From Brevundimonas aurantiaca (GTDB lineage Bacteria; Pseudomonadota; Alphaproteobacteria; Caulobacterales; Caulobacteraceae), in contig NZ_JACHOQ010000003.1 of assembly GCF_014199955.1 (NCBI RefSeq), forward strand, positions 124,001-188,000: a stretch of DNA of 64,000 bases, read 5' to 3'. Below are positions 1 to 8,503 of the stretch, piece by piece. How positions within the stretch are numbered: the first letter of the stretch is position 1; the number at the start of each line of letters is the position of its first letter. The notes under the pieces are model-generated. The model saw only the letters and a program-made list of their open reading frames with translations. It did no database searches and was not told where the DNA came from. The position numbers and the translations under genes were made by a program.

Positions 1-355
1 TCGAGCCGCTCAGATCCATGACGGCTGCGGCGACGGCGTCGGTCATGACGGAGACGCCGACCGCGTGAAGCGCCTTTGAATTGAGGCTCACGGGAAGACC
101 CGGCTTCCCACGACCCGCCACGACGGGCGCGCCTTCGATCAGCAGGTCGCGCTGCAAAAGAGATTCGACCAACCGAGCGATCGACTGTTCCGTAAGCTCA
201 GTGGCGCGCGCCAGTTGCGCGCGCGTCATCGGCCCGTCCCGGCGCAGCAGGGACAGCAGCCGACGTTCGTTGGCCGTCGCCGTGCGTACGCCGTCCTCAC
301 GCAGGAAACGCGGCGCGATTGATCCGTAACCGACTCCCACCATAGACGGATGCAT
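1..355 (-). CDS. ROK-family transcriptional regulator, N-terminal part (runs off the window)
   Basis: The frame is open from an ATG at 355 to the window edge, giving about 118 residues. Residues 28-75 form a winged helix-turn-helix (NERRLLSLLRRDGPMTRAQL, then TEQSIARLVESLL), followed by a glycine-rich RGKPGLPV wing and the start of a sugar-kinase-like domain (AVGVSVMTDAVAAAVMDLSG). This layout is typical of NagC/XylR-type ROK repressors, which release DNA when they bind a sugar or sugar phosphate. A second ATG lies at 343; neither start has a strong ribosome binding site. It follows the beta-propeller gene by 28 bases on the same strand and faces away from a TonB receptor, so it probably regulates this uptake locus. 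The effector is unknown because the sugar-binding half is missing here. Confidence 0.75.
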   Translation of the reverse strand, partial: MHPSMVGVGYGSIAPRFLREDGVRTATANERRLLSLLRRDGPMTRAQLARATELTEQSIARLVESLLQRDLLIEGAPVVAGRGKPGLPVSLNSKALHAVGVSVMTDAVAAAVMDLSGS

Positions 356-383
356 AGCGGAAACGGCCAGCTAAGCACCTACC

Positions 384-1262
384 TTATGGTCGGGGCGGCG
401 CAGGAATCCACCGCACCTTGTACAAATGCATGTCGTTGATCGGGACACGGACGACGCGGCCGTCTTGCATGACCGAGAAGCCGAACGCCCACCAACGTTC
501 CTCAGCCTTGACCCAGGCCAGACGACCCTCGGCGTCGACGTCGACGGATTTGACCTGCAGCGCAGGATTCAGCGGCTCCAGAGCCTTGAAGGCGTTGGCT
601 TCGGGATCGAAGCGCCAGGCTCCGTCGTGGGTCGTGACCAGATAATCCGATCCGTCGGCTGCCCTGGACAGATCATGTCCGTCGCGGGCGCCGGGCAGCG
701 TCCACCGCGCCGTCTCCTGAAGTCGCGGCTCGTCACCCTCCCAATCCACCAGGGCGAAGGCCTGGATGGTGTCGTGCGATAGGGCGAAGAGACGTTGACG
801 CTCTGCGTCCCAAACCGCCCCATGACCCGACGGCAATGGCAGGCTGAGAACCGGCTTTTCGCCGTCCGTGAGATCGTAAACGTTCAGTCGATCACCCCTG
901 TCGTGAATCGAGAGCGCCACGGCGATGCGATCGCCGGGCAGGACGGCGGCCGAATGCGCCATGGGCGCTTCAGCGCGAAAAAGCACGTCTCCAGACGCAC
1001 CGTCCAGCAGTACCACGCCCCCCGTTGAGGCTGTGATCAGCACACGACCATCGGCGACGGGCTTGCACTCATCGATCTTTTCCAAGAGCCCCGCGCGAAA
1101 CCCCTGCGGCAGGTTTTCGGCCTCCGAGGCGTCCCAGCGCCAGGTCTCGCGCGGTCCTTCGGCGGCGAGTTCATAGCGCCGGACCTGATCATCTCCACAG
1201 GCCAGAAGGGCGGGCGAAGCGGAGAGCGCCGATGCGAGGGTGAAGAGGGCGGAGAGGATCAT
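384..1262 (-). CDS. Secreted beta-propeller protein (DUF6528-like)
   Basis: This 292-residue protein begins with a Sec signal peptide (MILSALFTLASALSASPALL), followed by ACGDDQVRRYEL, and then repeated propeller-like strands (VLITASTGGVVLLDGASGDV; RLNVYDLTDG; YLVTTHDGAWRFDP). The pattern resembles periplasmic PQQ/WD-like propellers grouped as DUF6528; I recognise the fold type more surely than the family. AGGAG five bases before the ATG at 1262 supports the start. It lies head-to-head with the TonB receptor gene and upstream of the ROK gene, so a role in binding or sensing a nutrient at the cell surface is plausible. There is no catalytic motif I can identify. Confidence 0.6.
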   Translation of the reverse strand: MILSALFTLASALSASPALLACGDDQVRRYELAAEGPRETWRWDASEAENLPQGFRAGLLEKIDECKPVADGRVLITASTGGVVLLDGASGDVLFRAEAPMAHSAAVLPGDRIAVALSIHDRGDRLNVYDLTDGEKPVLSLPLPSGHGAVWDAERQRLFALSHDTIQAFALVDWEGDEPRLQETARWTLPGARDGHDLSRAADGSDYLVTTHDGAWRFDPEANAFKALEPLNPALQVKSVDVDAEGRLAWVKAEERWWAFGFSVMQDGRVVRVPINDMHLYKVRWIPAPPRP

Positions 1263-1316
1263 GGAGGCTCCTGAAAGTGACCCGGAACCTATAACGACGG
1301 ATCATGTCATAAATAT

Positions 1317-1331
1317 CTCACTATGAGTGAG
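1317..1331. promoter_or_regulatory. Perfect inverted repeat in the divergent promoter region (candidate operator)
   Basis: CTCACT-ATG-AGTGAG is a perfect 6-bp inverted repeat with a 3-base centre, in the short AT-richer gap between the beta-propeller gene and the TonB receptor gene. An AT-rich stretch (CATAAATAT) immediately to its left could be a -10 region for the receptor. The place is right for an operator bound by the neighbouring ROK repressor; that link is inference. Confidence 0.4.
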
Positions 1332-1364
1332 TAAATGGAGCGCATCCCGATCACGGAGGCCCAC

Positions 1365-4004
1365 ATGTCGGTTCGCCACTCTTCGCTTCGTCAACTCTGG
1401 TTGGCGTCCACCGTTCTCTTCGCAACGCCGACGGTGGCCCAGACGGTCCCGACCGCTCCCGCCGCCCAGTTGGATGAGATCGTCGTCACCGGGGTTCGAC
1501 TACAGGCGCAGAACGAAATCTCGACGAAACGCACGGCCGCGATCATCTCGGATTCGATCAGTTCGGACGAAATCGGCAGCTTGCCGGACTTTGGTCTGGG
1601 CGAGGCGCTCGAACGGGTTCCAGGGGTCTCGACGGTTCAGAACAATGAGCGGGGCGAAGCGCAGTTCTTGTCAATTCGCGGCTTGAACGCCGATTATAAT
1701 CTGGTTCAGGTCGATGGGGTCGCACTGCCGGCCAATGAACTCGGGCGTCGAAACGTTTCGCTCGACGTCATCCCCTCGTCGCTGGCGCGGCGGGTGGATG
1801 TCGCCAAGTCCGTGACCCCGAACATGAACGGAAACGCCCTCGGCGGCGCGGCCGACCTCGTGACCCGCAGCGCCTTTGACGGACGCGGCGATCTGTTCAT
1901 CGCTGGACGGTTCGATATTGGCTTTTGGGACAACGAACGGCATTTCAGAGACGGCGGACCGTCCGGTCAGGGCGAGGTCGTGGTCTCCAACACCTTCGGG
2001 CCCAACAACCGATTTGGCTTCGTCGTGTCGGCGAGCCGCTATATCCGCGATTCTTCGTCACTGAACTCGGCCGTCGACAACTATAGTTTCTTTGATCCGG
2101 TCACCCATGCGCGACTGGCTGTGACGGCGCCGGGTCTGGATACGGCGGACGTCGCGCCTCAGCGTCGTCGTTGGCTGGCCTACGACAATGTGCGTAAGCG
2201 AGAGGGCGTGTTCGGCAAGTTCGAATACCGTCACGGCGGCCTGGAGGCGCGCCTCACGGCGGCGGACTTCACCCATACCAACGATGAGGACCGCCAGAGC
2301 AACATCCTGATCGCGAACGGCAATCCGGTATCGGCCGGCATTTCCGCCACGGGGGGAAGCGTGACTTCCGCCAACGCCCAAGTCGATCTGGTCCAATATG
2401 ACCAGGCGCGCGGCATCCGATATGTCGATTTCCGGGTGCGCTGGGCGCCCGGCGCGCGTCAGTTCGTCGACTTCGGCTTGAACGACGCCGTGGCCACCTA
2501 CCGCCAGGACGCGCGTCTGGCGACTTATCGCATCGCCAATACGACGAACCTCGCCTTCACCTATGACATCGAGCGGGGCGCGTTTCCTTATTTCGACGTG
2601 GCCAACCCGGCCTTCGCCTTCGATCCCGCCAACTACCGGCAGTTTGAATACGGCACGACGCTGGACGACGCCCGCGAACAGGCCAAAACCGCGCATCTCG
2701 ACTGGGGGTTCAACGTCGATCGAAGCGACCGCGGCCTGGGTCTGCAGATAGGCGCCTATGCGCGTCGCCTTGAGCGCAGCTACGATAGGGGCGTTGACAA
2801 CTACCGGCCGCTGAGCTCCAGCGACTATCGCCTGTCCGCAGTAGGCCGGTTGTCCGACTACTCGCCCTTCAATGCGCGGGGGACACGAATTCTGATCGTT
2901 GATCCAGGCTTGGCCCGGGCGTTCTTCGAAGCCAACCGAGCGGGTTTCGCGGCGACCCCGACGAATGCGGCCGGCAGCATCTCCGCCGACTATGACATCG
3001 ACGAGGATATTGACGCGGGCTACGCCATGGCGCGGTTCGGCGCCGATCGCCTCACCGTCTCAGGCGGCCTGCGCTACGAGCACACGAAACTCCGGTCCGG
3101 TTCCGCCGCCCTGACCGCCGGCGCCTACCTTTATGGCGTTCAGGAGACAGACTATGACGACTGGCTTCCGTCATTCCAGGCCAACTACGATCTGACCGAA
3201 AACCTGAAAGTCCGCGCCGCCTGGAGCCGGACCATTGGGCGGGCCAACTATGACGACCTCGCTGCGCGCGAAGTGCGGACGGTCAACACCGAGGGCGACT
3301 ACACCATTCAGGGCGGCAATCCCTTTCTCAAACCGCGCCGGTCGAATAACGCGGATCTGAGCCTGGAATATTACGCGGGCCGTGACACCATGGCCTCGGT
3401 CGGCGTTTTCGAGAAGGATGTTTCGGACGAGATCATCGTCCTGCGGTCCACGGCAGACGAAATCATCGACGGCTCGCTGGAATCCGTCACTCGCGTACGT
3501 CCCGTCAACGCTGGCGACTTCAAGGTCCAGGGGATCGAGTTCAACCTGGTGGTTTCGCGCATGGACTTCCTGCCGACCCCGTTCCAAGGGTTAGGGGTGT
3601 CCGCCAATCTGACGTTGTTGGACGGGACGCCGCCCAGTGTCGCCATGAGCGACTTCACGCAACGTCGCCTGCCGGGGCTGTTCGAGAGCGCTGACCGGGT
3701 CGTCAACCTCAAGGTCTTCTACATCTCAGGCCCCTTCACGGTGCAGGGCGCCTGGAATCATGTCGGCGACATGCTCTATTCGGTGTCCAGCAGCGACCCG
3801 CTGCAGGACCGGATCGTTGAAGCCAATGACAGGTTCGACGCCCAGGCCCGGTATCGCCTGAGCCGGAACCTCACGCTCGTCGCCCAGGCCAAGAACCTGA
3901 CCAACGAACGCCGCCGCAGAATGTTCGGCCCCGACTTCGGCCTCTTGCGCGAGGAGCTCGACAACGGCCGCGCCTTCTATGCCGGCGCATTGTTCAGGTA
4001 CTAG
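1365..4004 (+). CDS. TonB-dependent outer-membrane receptor
   Basis: This 879-residue protein imports a large or scarce nutrient across the outer membrane using TonB energy. It has a signal peptide ending near PTVAQT, a TonB-box-like DEIVVTG at about residues 36-42, a plug domain at about 50-160 (EALERVPGVSTV, LSIRGLNADYNLVQVDG), and a long beta-barrel ending in an aromatic residue (AGALFRY). It resembles the Caulobacter/Xanthomonas group of receptors. I chose the ATG at 1365 because GGAGG lies five bases upstream and it starts a proper signal peptide; an earlier in-frame ATG at 1335 lacks both. The stop overlaps the convergent hydrolase gene by four bases. The neighbouring ROK regulator suggests a carbohydrate substrate, but this is unproven. 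Confidence 0.9.
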   Translation: MSVRHSSLRQLWLASTVLFATPTVAQTVPTAPAAQLDEIVVTGVRLQAQNEISTKRTAAIISDSISSDEIGSLPDFGLGEALERVPGVSTVQNNERGEAQFLSIRGLNADYNLVQVDGVALPANELGRRNVSLDVIPSSLARRVDVAKSVTPNMNGNALGGAADLVTRSAFDGRGDLFIAGRFDIGFWDNERHFRDGGPSGQGEVVVSNTFGPNNRFGFVVSASRYIRDSSSLNSAVDNYSFFDPVTHARLAVTAPGLDTADVAPQRRRWLAYDNVRKREGVFGKFEYRHGGLEARLTAADFTHTNDEDRQSNILIANGNPVSAGISATGGSVTSANAQVDLVQYDQARGIRYVDFRVRWAPGARQFVDFGLNDAVATYRQDARLATYRIANTTNLAFTYDIERGAFPYFDVANPAFAFDPANYRQFEYGTTLDDAREQAKTAHLDWGFNVDRSDRGLGLQIGAYARRLERSYDRGVDNYRPLSSSDYRLSAVGRLSDYSPFNARGTRILIVDPGLARAFFEANRAGFAATPTNAAGSISADYDIDEDIDAGYAMARFGADRLTVSGGLRYEHTKLRSGSAALTAGAYLYGVQETDYDDWLPSFQANYDLTENLKVRAAWSRTIGRANYDDLAAREVRTVNTEGDYTIQGGNPFLKPRRSNNADLSLEYYAGRDTMASVGVFEKDVSDEIIVLRSTADEIIDGSLESVTRVRPVNAGDFKVQGIEFNLVVSRMDFLPTPFQGLGVSANLTLLDGTPPSVAMSDFTQRRLPGLFESADRVVNLKVFYISGPFTVQGAWNHVGDMLYSVSSSDPLQDRIVEANDRFDAQARYRLSRNLTLVAQAKNLTNERRRRMFGPDFGLLREELDNGRAFYAGALFRY

Positions 4005-4882
4005 TTCAGCTCAGCCAGAAATTCGAAAATGGCCGCCTTGGCCTCCGGCTCGTCCAGCATGGGGGCGTGGCCGATCTGGGGAACCTCGACATAGGCCATG
4101 TCCGGCGCCGCCTTACGCATGCGCGCGGCGATGTCGGCGCTGAGCAGGTCCGAGACGCCGCCGCGCACCAGCAGGGTCGGCCGGTTGCGGGCCAGCCGCC
4201 GGAACATGGGCCACAGATTGGGAACCAGGGCCTTGGCGCCCGCCGCCCGGATGGGCACGGAGATGTCGGGATCATAGTCCAGGCCGATCTCGCCGTCCGG
4301 CCCCTGGCGGAAGATGCGTCGCGCGAAGGCGTCCCAGTCCGCATCCGAATAGTGGGGGAAGGCGACGGCGTTGATCCGCTTCGCATAGGCCGTCGCGTCC
4401 GCCCAGCTGTCGATCTCGACCGGCTGTCCGCTGTAGGCGGCGATGCGCGCCAGGCCCTCGGGCGCCACTTCCGGGCCAATGTCGTTCAATATGGCGGCGA
4501 CCACCGCCTTGGGCCGCAGGGCGGTCAGGGCCATGGTGATCAGCCCGCCCATGGAGGTGCCCATGAAGACCGCTCGGCCCACGGCCGCCTGGTCCATCAG
4601 CGCCAGCACGTCGGCCGCATAGACGTCCGGTCGATAGGTCATCGGATCGGGCGCGCGGTCCGACAGTCCGCGTCCGCGCACATCGACCGCCAGGACCCGC
4701 CGCCCGCTCTGGGCCAGAAGCGGGGCTATCGCTTCGAAGTCGGCGCTGTTTCGCGTCAGCCCGTGGATGGCGATGACCGGCGGCCGCGCCGGGCCGGGGC
4801 CGGGCGCATAGTCGCGGGCGAAAAGATCCAGGCCGTCCGGCGATTTCCAGCGACGTTCGACATAGGCGGCGGCCATAGTCAC
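4001..4882 (-). CDS. Alpha/beta-fold hydrolase
   Basis: This 293-residue cytoplasmic hydrolase has an oxyanion-hole IHGLTRN at about residues 39-45, the nucleophile elbow GTSMGG (Ser about 110), a probable acidic residue in GGVSDLLSAD (about 245) and the catalytic His in QIGHAPML (about 273). The substrate cannot be told; family members include esterases, lactonases and epoxide or C-C hydrolases. The start is taken as GTG at 4882 because AAGGAG sits seven bases upstream; an ATG two codons later is possible but too far from that site. It is convergent with the TonB receptor, overlapping it by four bases. Confidence 0.85.
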   Translation of the reverse strand: MTMAAAYVERRWKSPDGLDLFARDYAPGPGPARPPVIAIHGLTRNSADFEAIAPLLAQSGRRVLAVDVRGRGLSDRAPDPMTYRPDVYAADVLALMDQAAVGRAVFMGTSMGGLITMALTALRPKAVVAAILNDIGPEVAPEGLARIAAYSGQPVEIDSWADATAYAKRINAVAFPHYSDADWDAFARRIFRQGPDGEIGLDYDPDISVPIRAAGAKALVPNLWPMFRRLARNRPTLLVRGGVSDLLSADIAARMRKAAPDMAYVEVPQIGHAPMLDEPEAKAAIFEFLAELN

Positions 4883-4945
4883 GGGCGGTCTCCTTGAACC
4901 GAGAAGCCGCCACAGTAATTCACCGCGCGACGAATTGCGATGGCG

Positions 4946-5455
4946 TCAGCCGCCGAGCAACTCCTTCACAAAGACGTCCAGCTCGCCGCCCTCGAACAGA
5001 AAACCCGAGACCCCGGCGGCTCGGGCCGCCGCCATGTCGGTCTGCTGGTCGCCGATCATGAAGGACCGCGCCGGATCGATCTGGTGATCCGCGATCGCCC
5101 TCAGCAGCATGCCGGGGTTGGGCTTTCGGTCAGGGTGATCCGGATGGCGATAGCGTTCGTCCTGGGCGTCGGCATGGAAGGGACAGGCGTAGACGGCGTG
5201 GATCACCGCCCCGTCCTGGGCCAGCCGTCTGGTCAGCAGACCGTTGAACGCATGCATCTGATCTTCGCTGAACAGACCGCGCGCGACGCCCGACTGGTTG
5301 GTGACGATCACCGCCAGATAGCCCAGTCGATTCAGCCGGCGCACCGCGGCCGAGGCGCCGGGAATCAGTCTCAGATGTTCAGGCAGATGCGGATAGCCCG
5401 AATCCTCGATCAGAACCCCGTCGCGATCCAGAAAAACCGCGGGAACACCAGTCAT
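4946..5455 (-). CDS. gmhB: D-glycero-heptose-1,7-bisphosphate 7-phosphatase (HAD family)
   Basis: This 169-residue HAD-IIIA phosphatase removes the 7-phosphate of glycero-manno-heptose bisphosphate in the pathway to ADP-heptose for the LPS core. Motif I is FLDRDGV (Asp10 and Asp12), motif II is VTNQSG, then the RKPNPGM region and IGDQQTDM as motif IV. The zinc loop begins with CPFH as in GmhB, but the second cysteine pair seen in the E. coli enzyme is replaced by a HPDHPD stretch. Histidinol-phosphate phosphatase is the nearest alternative. The gene is divergent from the amino-sugar pair, which fits a cell-envelope role. Confidence 0.8.
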   Translation of the reverse strand: MTGVPAVFLDRDGVLIEDSGYPHLPEHLRLIPGASAAVRRLNRLGYLAVIVTNQSGVARGLFSEDQMHAFNGLLTRRLAQDGAVIHAVYACPFHADAQDERYRHPDHPDRKPNPGMLLRAIADHQIDPARSFMIGDQQTDMAAARAAGVSGFLFEGGELDVFVKELLGG

Positions 5456-5766
5456 GCGTCTTGTCTCGAACGTAGCCGTATCGACGCCGCAAGGCGCGGC
5501 GCAAAGGGACGGTTAGAAAAGGAACCTGGCTTAGGATGAGGACAAGCCGGCGCCAAGAGCGGTCGAACACCGCCCTAGAGCATGATCGTTTCAGGCGGAG
5601 CCGCGAGGCGGTTCCTCCTCAACGGATCAGGCTCTAACGTTGCAAAGGGCAACGCGAAGTGACGCAGCCCCGTTTGGCCCCTGGGACTGATCTTGCTAGG
5701 AGGGCGGCCATCCTCGCGGCCGATCCGTCGGTCCGCCGCCCCCGAATCACCGTGGAGAGCGCCCGC
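5456..5766. other. Gene-free interval between gmhB and the amino-sugar genes
   Basis: This 311-base divergent interval holds the 61-base imperfect palindrome at 5576-5636 and must carry the promoters for both flanking genes. The plus-strand reading frame is open from 5659, so a 36-residue N-terminal extension of the aminotransferase is possible, but the GGAG before 5767 and family alignment favour the shorter protein. I see no other gene here. Confidence 0.5.
5576..5636. repeat. 61-base imperfect palindromic repeat (TAGAGC...GCTCTA)
   Basis: The two 29-base arms (5576-5604 and 5608-5636) pair with about six mismatches around a 3-base centre. The ends are TAGAGC and GCTCTA, with TGATC shared next to them. 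Palindromes beginning TAGAGCATGATC are, as far as I recall, a familiar intergenic repeat class in alphaproteobacteria. It could fold into a strong hairpin in RNA. Confidence 0.7.
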
Positions 5767-6930
5767 ATGATCCCCTTCATTGACCTCCAGGCCCAGCGCC
5801 TGCGCCTCTCCGGCAAGATCGAGGCCGCCGTCCAGGAGGCCGTCGTCGGCGGCGCCTGGGTCATGGGGCCCCAGGTCCGTCAGTTCGAGGCCGACCTGGC
5901 CGCCTTCGGCCAGGCCAAGCATGCGCTCGGCTGCGCCAACGGCACCGACGCCCTGATCCTGCCGCTGATCGCCTGGGGCATCCGCACCGGCGACGCTGTC
6001 TTCTGCCCCAGCTTCACCTTCACCGCCACGGCCGAGGTCGTGCCCTGGCTGGGCGCCTCGCCGGTCTTCGTCGACGTCGACGCCCGCACCTACAATATGG
6101 ACCCGGCCAAGCTCGAGGCCGCCATCGAGGCGGTCGAGGCGGAGGGGCGCCTGACGCCCAAGGTGGTCATCGCCGTCGATCTGTTCGGCCAGCCGGCCGA
6201 CTATCCCGCCATCCGGGCCATCTGCGACCGCCACGGTCTGAAGCTGATTTCGGACTCGGCCCAAGGCTTCGGCTGCACCCTGAACGGCGCCCATCCCCTG
6301 AACTGGGCCGACGTCATCACGACCAGCTTCTTCCCGGCCAAGCCGCTGGGTTGTTACGGCGACGGCGGAGCCGTGCTGACCAACGACGACGACCTGGCCC
6401 AGGAGATGGACTCCCTGCGCGTCCACGGGAAGGTCGTGGCCAAGGACCTGGAGGCCGGGGCGGCCGCCTTCGCCCATGACCCTAAATATCTGGCCATGCG
6501 CATCGGCATGAACAGCCGGCTGGACACCATCCAGGCCGCCGTCCTGATCGAGAAGCTGAAGGTGTTCGGTCAGGAGATCGAATGGCGCAACCGGATCGCC
6601 GCCCGCTACAATGAACGTCTGGCCCCCCATGTCTCGGCCGTGCCCCATGTCATCGACGGCGGCGTGTCCGTCTGGGCCCAGTACACGATCGAGCATGCGG
6701 ACCGCGACGGCCTGGCCGCCCATCTGAAGGAACAGGGCGTGCCCACCGCCGTCTACTATCCGGTGCCCATGCACCTGCAGCCGGCCTACCAGCGGTTCCC
6801 CCAGGGCGCCGGCGGCCTGCCGGTCACCGAGCGGCTGAAGGATGCAGTCCTCAGCCTGCCCATGCACTCGGACCTGGATGAGGCGACCCAGGACCGGATC
6901 ATCGCCGCCGTCGCCGGCTACAAGGGCTGA
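5767..6930 (+). CDS. DegT/DnrJ/EryC1/StrS aminotransferase, probable UDP-3-oxo-GlcNAc aminotransferase (GnnB/WbpE-like)
   Basis: This 387-residue PLP enzyme transfers an amino group to a keto-sugar nucleotide. The family signatures are CANGTDAL (55-62), ISDSAQGFG (161-169), and the PLP lysine in TSFFPAKPLGCYGDGGAV (Lys about 192); the N-terminus (FIDLQAQ) and MNSRLDTIQAA match WbpE-like enzymes. The oxidoreductase gene begins three bases after its stop, giving the aminotransferase-plus-dehydrogenase pair used to make UDP-GlcNAc3N (GnnA/GnnB) or the WbpB/WbpE intermediate. Caulobacter and Brevundimonas lipid A contains 2,3-diamino-2,3-dideoxyglucose, so the GnnB assignment is preferred; an O-antigen role is the alternative. 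GGAG about nine bases before 5767 supports the start. Confidence 0.8.
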   Translation: MIPFIDLQAQRLRLSGKIEAAVQEAVVGGAWVMGPQVRQFEADLAAFGQAKHALGCANGTDALILPLIAWGIRTGDAVFCPSFTFTATAEVVPWLGASPVFVDVDARTYNMDPAKLEAAIEAVEAEGRLTPKVVIAVDLFGQPADYPAIRAICDRHGLKLISDSAQGFGCTLNGAHPLNWADVITTSFFPAKPLGCYGDGGAVLTNDDDLAQEMDSLRVHGKVVAKDLEAGAAAFAHDPKYLAMRIGMNSRLDTIQAAVLIEKLKVFGQEIEWRNRIAARYNERLAPHVSAVPHVIDGGVSVWAQYTIEHADRDGLAAHLKEQGVPTAVYYPVPMHLQPAYQRFPQGAGGLPVTERLKDAVLSLPMHSDLDEATQDRIIAAVAGYKG

Positions 6931-6933
6931 ACC

Positions 6934-7866
6934 ATGCCGAACACCCCCGTCCTCAAGTTCGGCGTCGCCGGCGTCGGCGTCATGGGCCGCAACCATGCCC
7001 GCGTCGCGGCCGAGATGCGCGAGTTCGACCTGACCACGGTCTTCGATCCCGATGCGGTCGTCGCCGAGGGCGTTGCGGCCGCCTATGAGGCGACCCCGGT
7101 CACGACGGCCCAGGCCTTCGTCGACGCCGGCCTGGACGCCGCCGTCGTCGCGACGCCCAACCGCTTCCACGCCGAAGTCGGGGTGGCCCTGTTGGAAAAG
7201 GGCGTCCACGTCCTGGTCGAAAAGCCCATCGCCGCCACCGTGGCCGACGCCCAGCGGATGATCGACGCCGCCAAGGCCAATGACCGCGTCCTGATGGTCG
7301 GCCAGGTCGAGCGGTTCAATCCGGCCGTCGAGACGGTCAAGCGAGCCGTCGCCGACGACGAGATCATCTCCATCCAGATCACCCGCGTCGGCCCCTTCCC
7401 GCCCCGCATGGGCGAGGTCGGGGTGGTCATCGACCTGGCGGTTCACGACATCGACATCATCCGCCACCTGACCGGGTCCGAGATCGTCGAGGTCCAGCCT
7501 CAGCTGGCCCGCACCCGCGCCGAGCGCGAGGACACGGCCCTGCTGCAGTTCCGGCTGGACAACGGCGTCATCGCCCACATCACCACCAACTGGGTCACCC
7601 CCTACAAGACCCGCACCCTGCAAGTGGCCACCAAGACCAAGTTCATCGTCGCCGACCTGATCACCCGCCAGGTGACCGAATATTTCGGCCAGCAGCCCGA
7701 CGGCTCCTATTCGACGAAAATGCTGAACAGCTGGCCCGCCGAACCGCTGAAGAAGGAGCTTGAGGCCTTCGCCCGCGCCATCCACGCCGGCGAGACCCCG
7801 GCGGTTACGGGCGAAGACGGCCTGCGCAATCTCGAGGTCGCGCTGCGCTGCCTGGGTGAACACTGA
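6934..7866 (+). CDS. Gfo/Idh/MocA oxidoreductase, probable UDP-GlcNAc 3-dehydrogenase (GnnA/WbpB-like)
   Basis: This 310-residue NAD(P)-dependent enzyme has a Rossmann fingerprint at its N-terminus (GVAGVGVMGRNHAR), the family's EKP motif with its conserved lysine (LVEKPIA, about residue 94), and the second-domain signature VIDLAVHDIDIIRHL (about 167-181). It would oxidise the 3-hydroxyl of UDP-GlcNAc, making the keto-sugar that the preceding aminotransferase aminates. The three-base gap indicates one transcript and a coupled reaction. The exact sugar substrate is inferred from the pairing and from the known lipid A of the likely host group. Confidence 0.8.
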   Translation: MPNTPVLKFGVAGVGVMGRNHARVAAEMREFDLTTVFDPDAVVAEGVAAAYEATPVTTAQAFVDAGLDAAVVATPNRFHAEVGVALLEKGVHVLVEKPIAATVADAQRMIDAAKANDRVLMVGQVERFNPAVETVKRAVADDEIISIQITRVGPFPPRMGEVGVVIDLAVHDIDIIRHLTGSEIVEVQPQLARTRAEREDTALLQFRLDNGVIAHITTNWVTPYKTRTLQVATKTKFIVADLITRQVTEYFGQQPDGSYSTKMLNSWPAEPLKKELEAFARAIHAGETPAVTGEDGLRNLEVALRCLGEH

Positions 7867-7913
7867 TCGGGACGAGGCCTAAAGTCGCCGCAATGGAGAG
7901 GAAGGAAAGAGGC

Positions 7914-8426
7914 ATGCGCACGCCCCTCGCCGCCCTGTCCATCGCCCTGTTGACCGTGTCGACCGCCGCCCCGGCCCAGGCCGACACCCGCTACTTCTCC
8001 TACAACGCCACAGATCGGATCACCCAGGCCCTCACCAAGGGGATCACCCTTCAGGTGCGGCGCGGCCTGTTCGGCGCCGTCGCCATAGAGCGGCTGTTCT
8101 CGACCACCGCCCGTGGCTCGGCCGACCTGGCGCGCGGCGGCCCCGATGCAGCCCGGCGGATCCTGCCGGAGGACGCCCGAGGCGCGGACCTCTATGAAGT
8201 GCAGCAGGTCGGCGACGGGCGCGGTCTGGCCCGCGCCCTGTGTCCGGGGGCCGACCAGGTCTGGCTGGCGGCAAGCCGCATCCGCGCGCCACGCCCCCTG
8301 ACCTTGAACGCAGTCGGTCGCTGGGCCGACGGGACCCACCGTCATTGCGTGACCCTGACCTATGAATGGCGTGGAGAGTGGCAGACGGCGCCGGCCTCCC
8401 CCTTCGCCGACGCCCCCGGCGCCTGA
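7914..8426 (+). CDS. Secreted protein of unknown function
   Basis: This 170-residue protein has a clear Sec signal peptide (PLAALSIALLTVSTAAPAQA, cleaved before DTRYFSYN). The mature part has no motif I recognise; its two cysteines (in RALCPGADQ and HRHCVTL) could form a disulphide in the periplasm. The ATG at 7914 is preferred over one at 7893 because AAGGAAAGAG precedes it and it begins the signal peptide directly. It follows the amino-sugar pair by 47 bases on the same strand and may be co-transcribed. Confidence 0.6.
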   Translation: MRTPLAALSIALLTVSTAAPAQADTRYFSYNATDRITQALTKGITLQVRRGLFGAVAIERLFSTTARGSADLARGGPDAARRILPEDARGADLYEVQQVGDGRGLARALCPGADQVWLAASRIRAPRPLTLNAVGRWADGTHRHCVTLTYEWRGEWQTAPASPFADAPGA

Positions 8427-8503
8427 TTGGGCGAACCCGCCTTCCAACCGCACCGCTTGATCGCCTAGTCTGGCGATCGACCGAACCTTCGGAGATGACG
8501 GCG

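Noticed and set aside
5521..5550. EcfG-type promoter upstream of the amino-sugar genes
   Set aside because: GGAAC is present but no CGTT lies 16 or 17 bases downstream.
5575..7863. A 762-codon open frame on the minus strand opposite the amino-sugar pair
   Set aside because: It lies antisense to two clear enzyme genes, has the Asp/Gly/Val/His-rich composition that high-GC coding DNA gives on its complement, and shows no domain.
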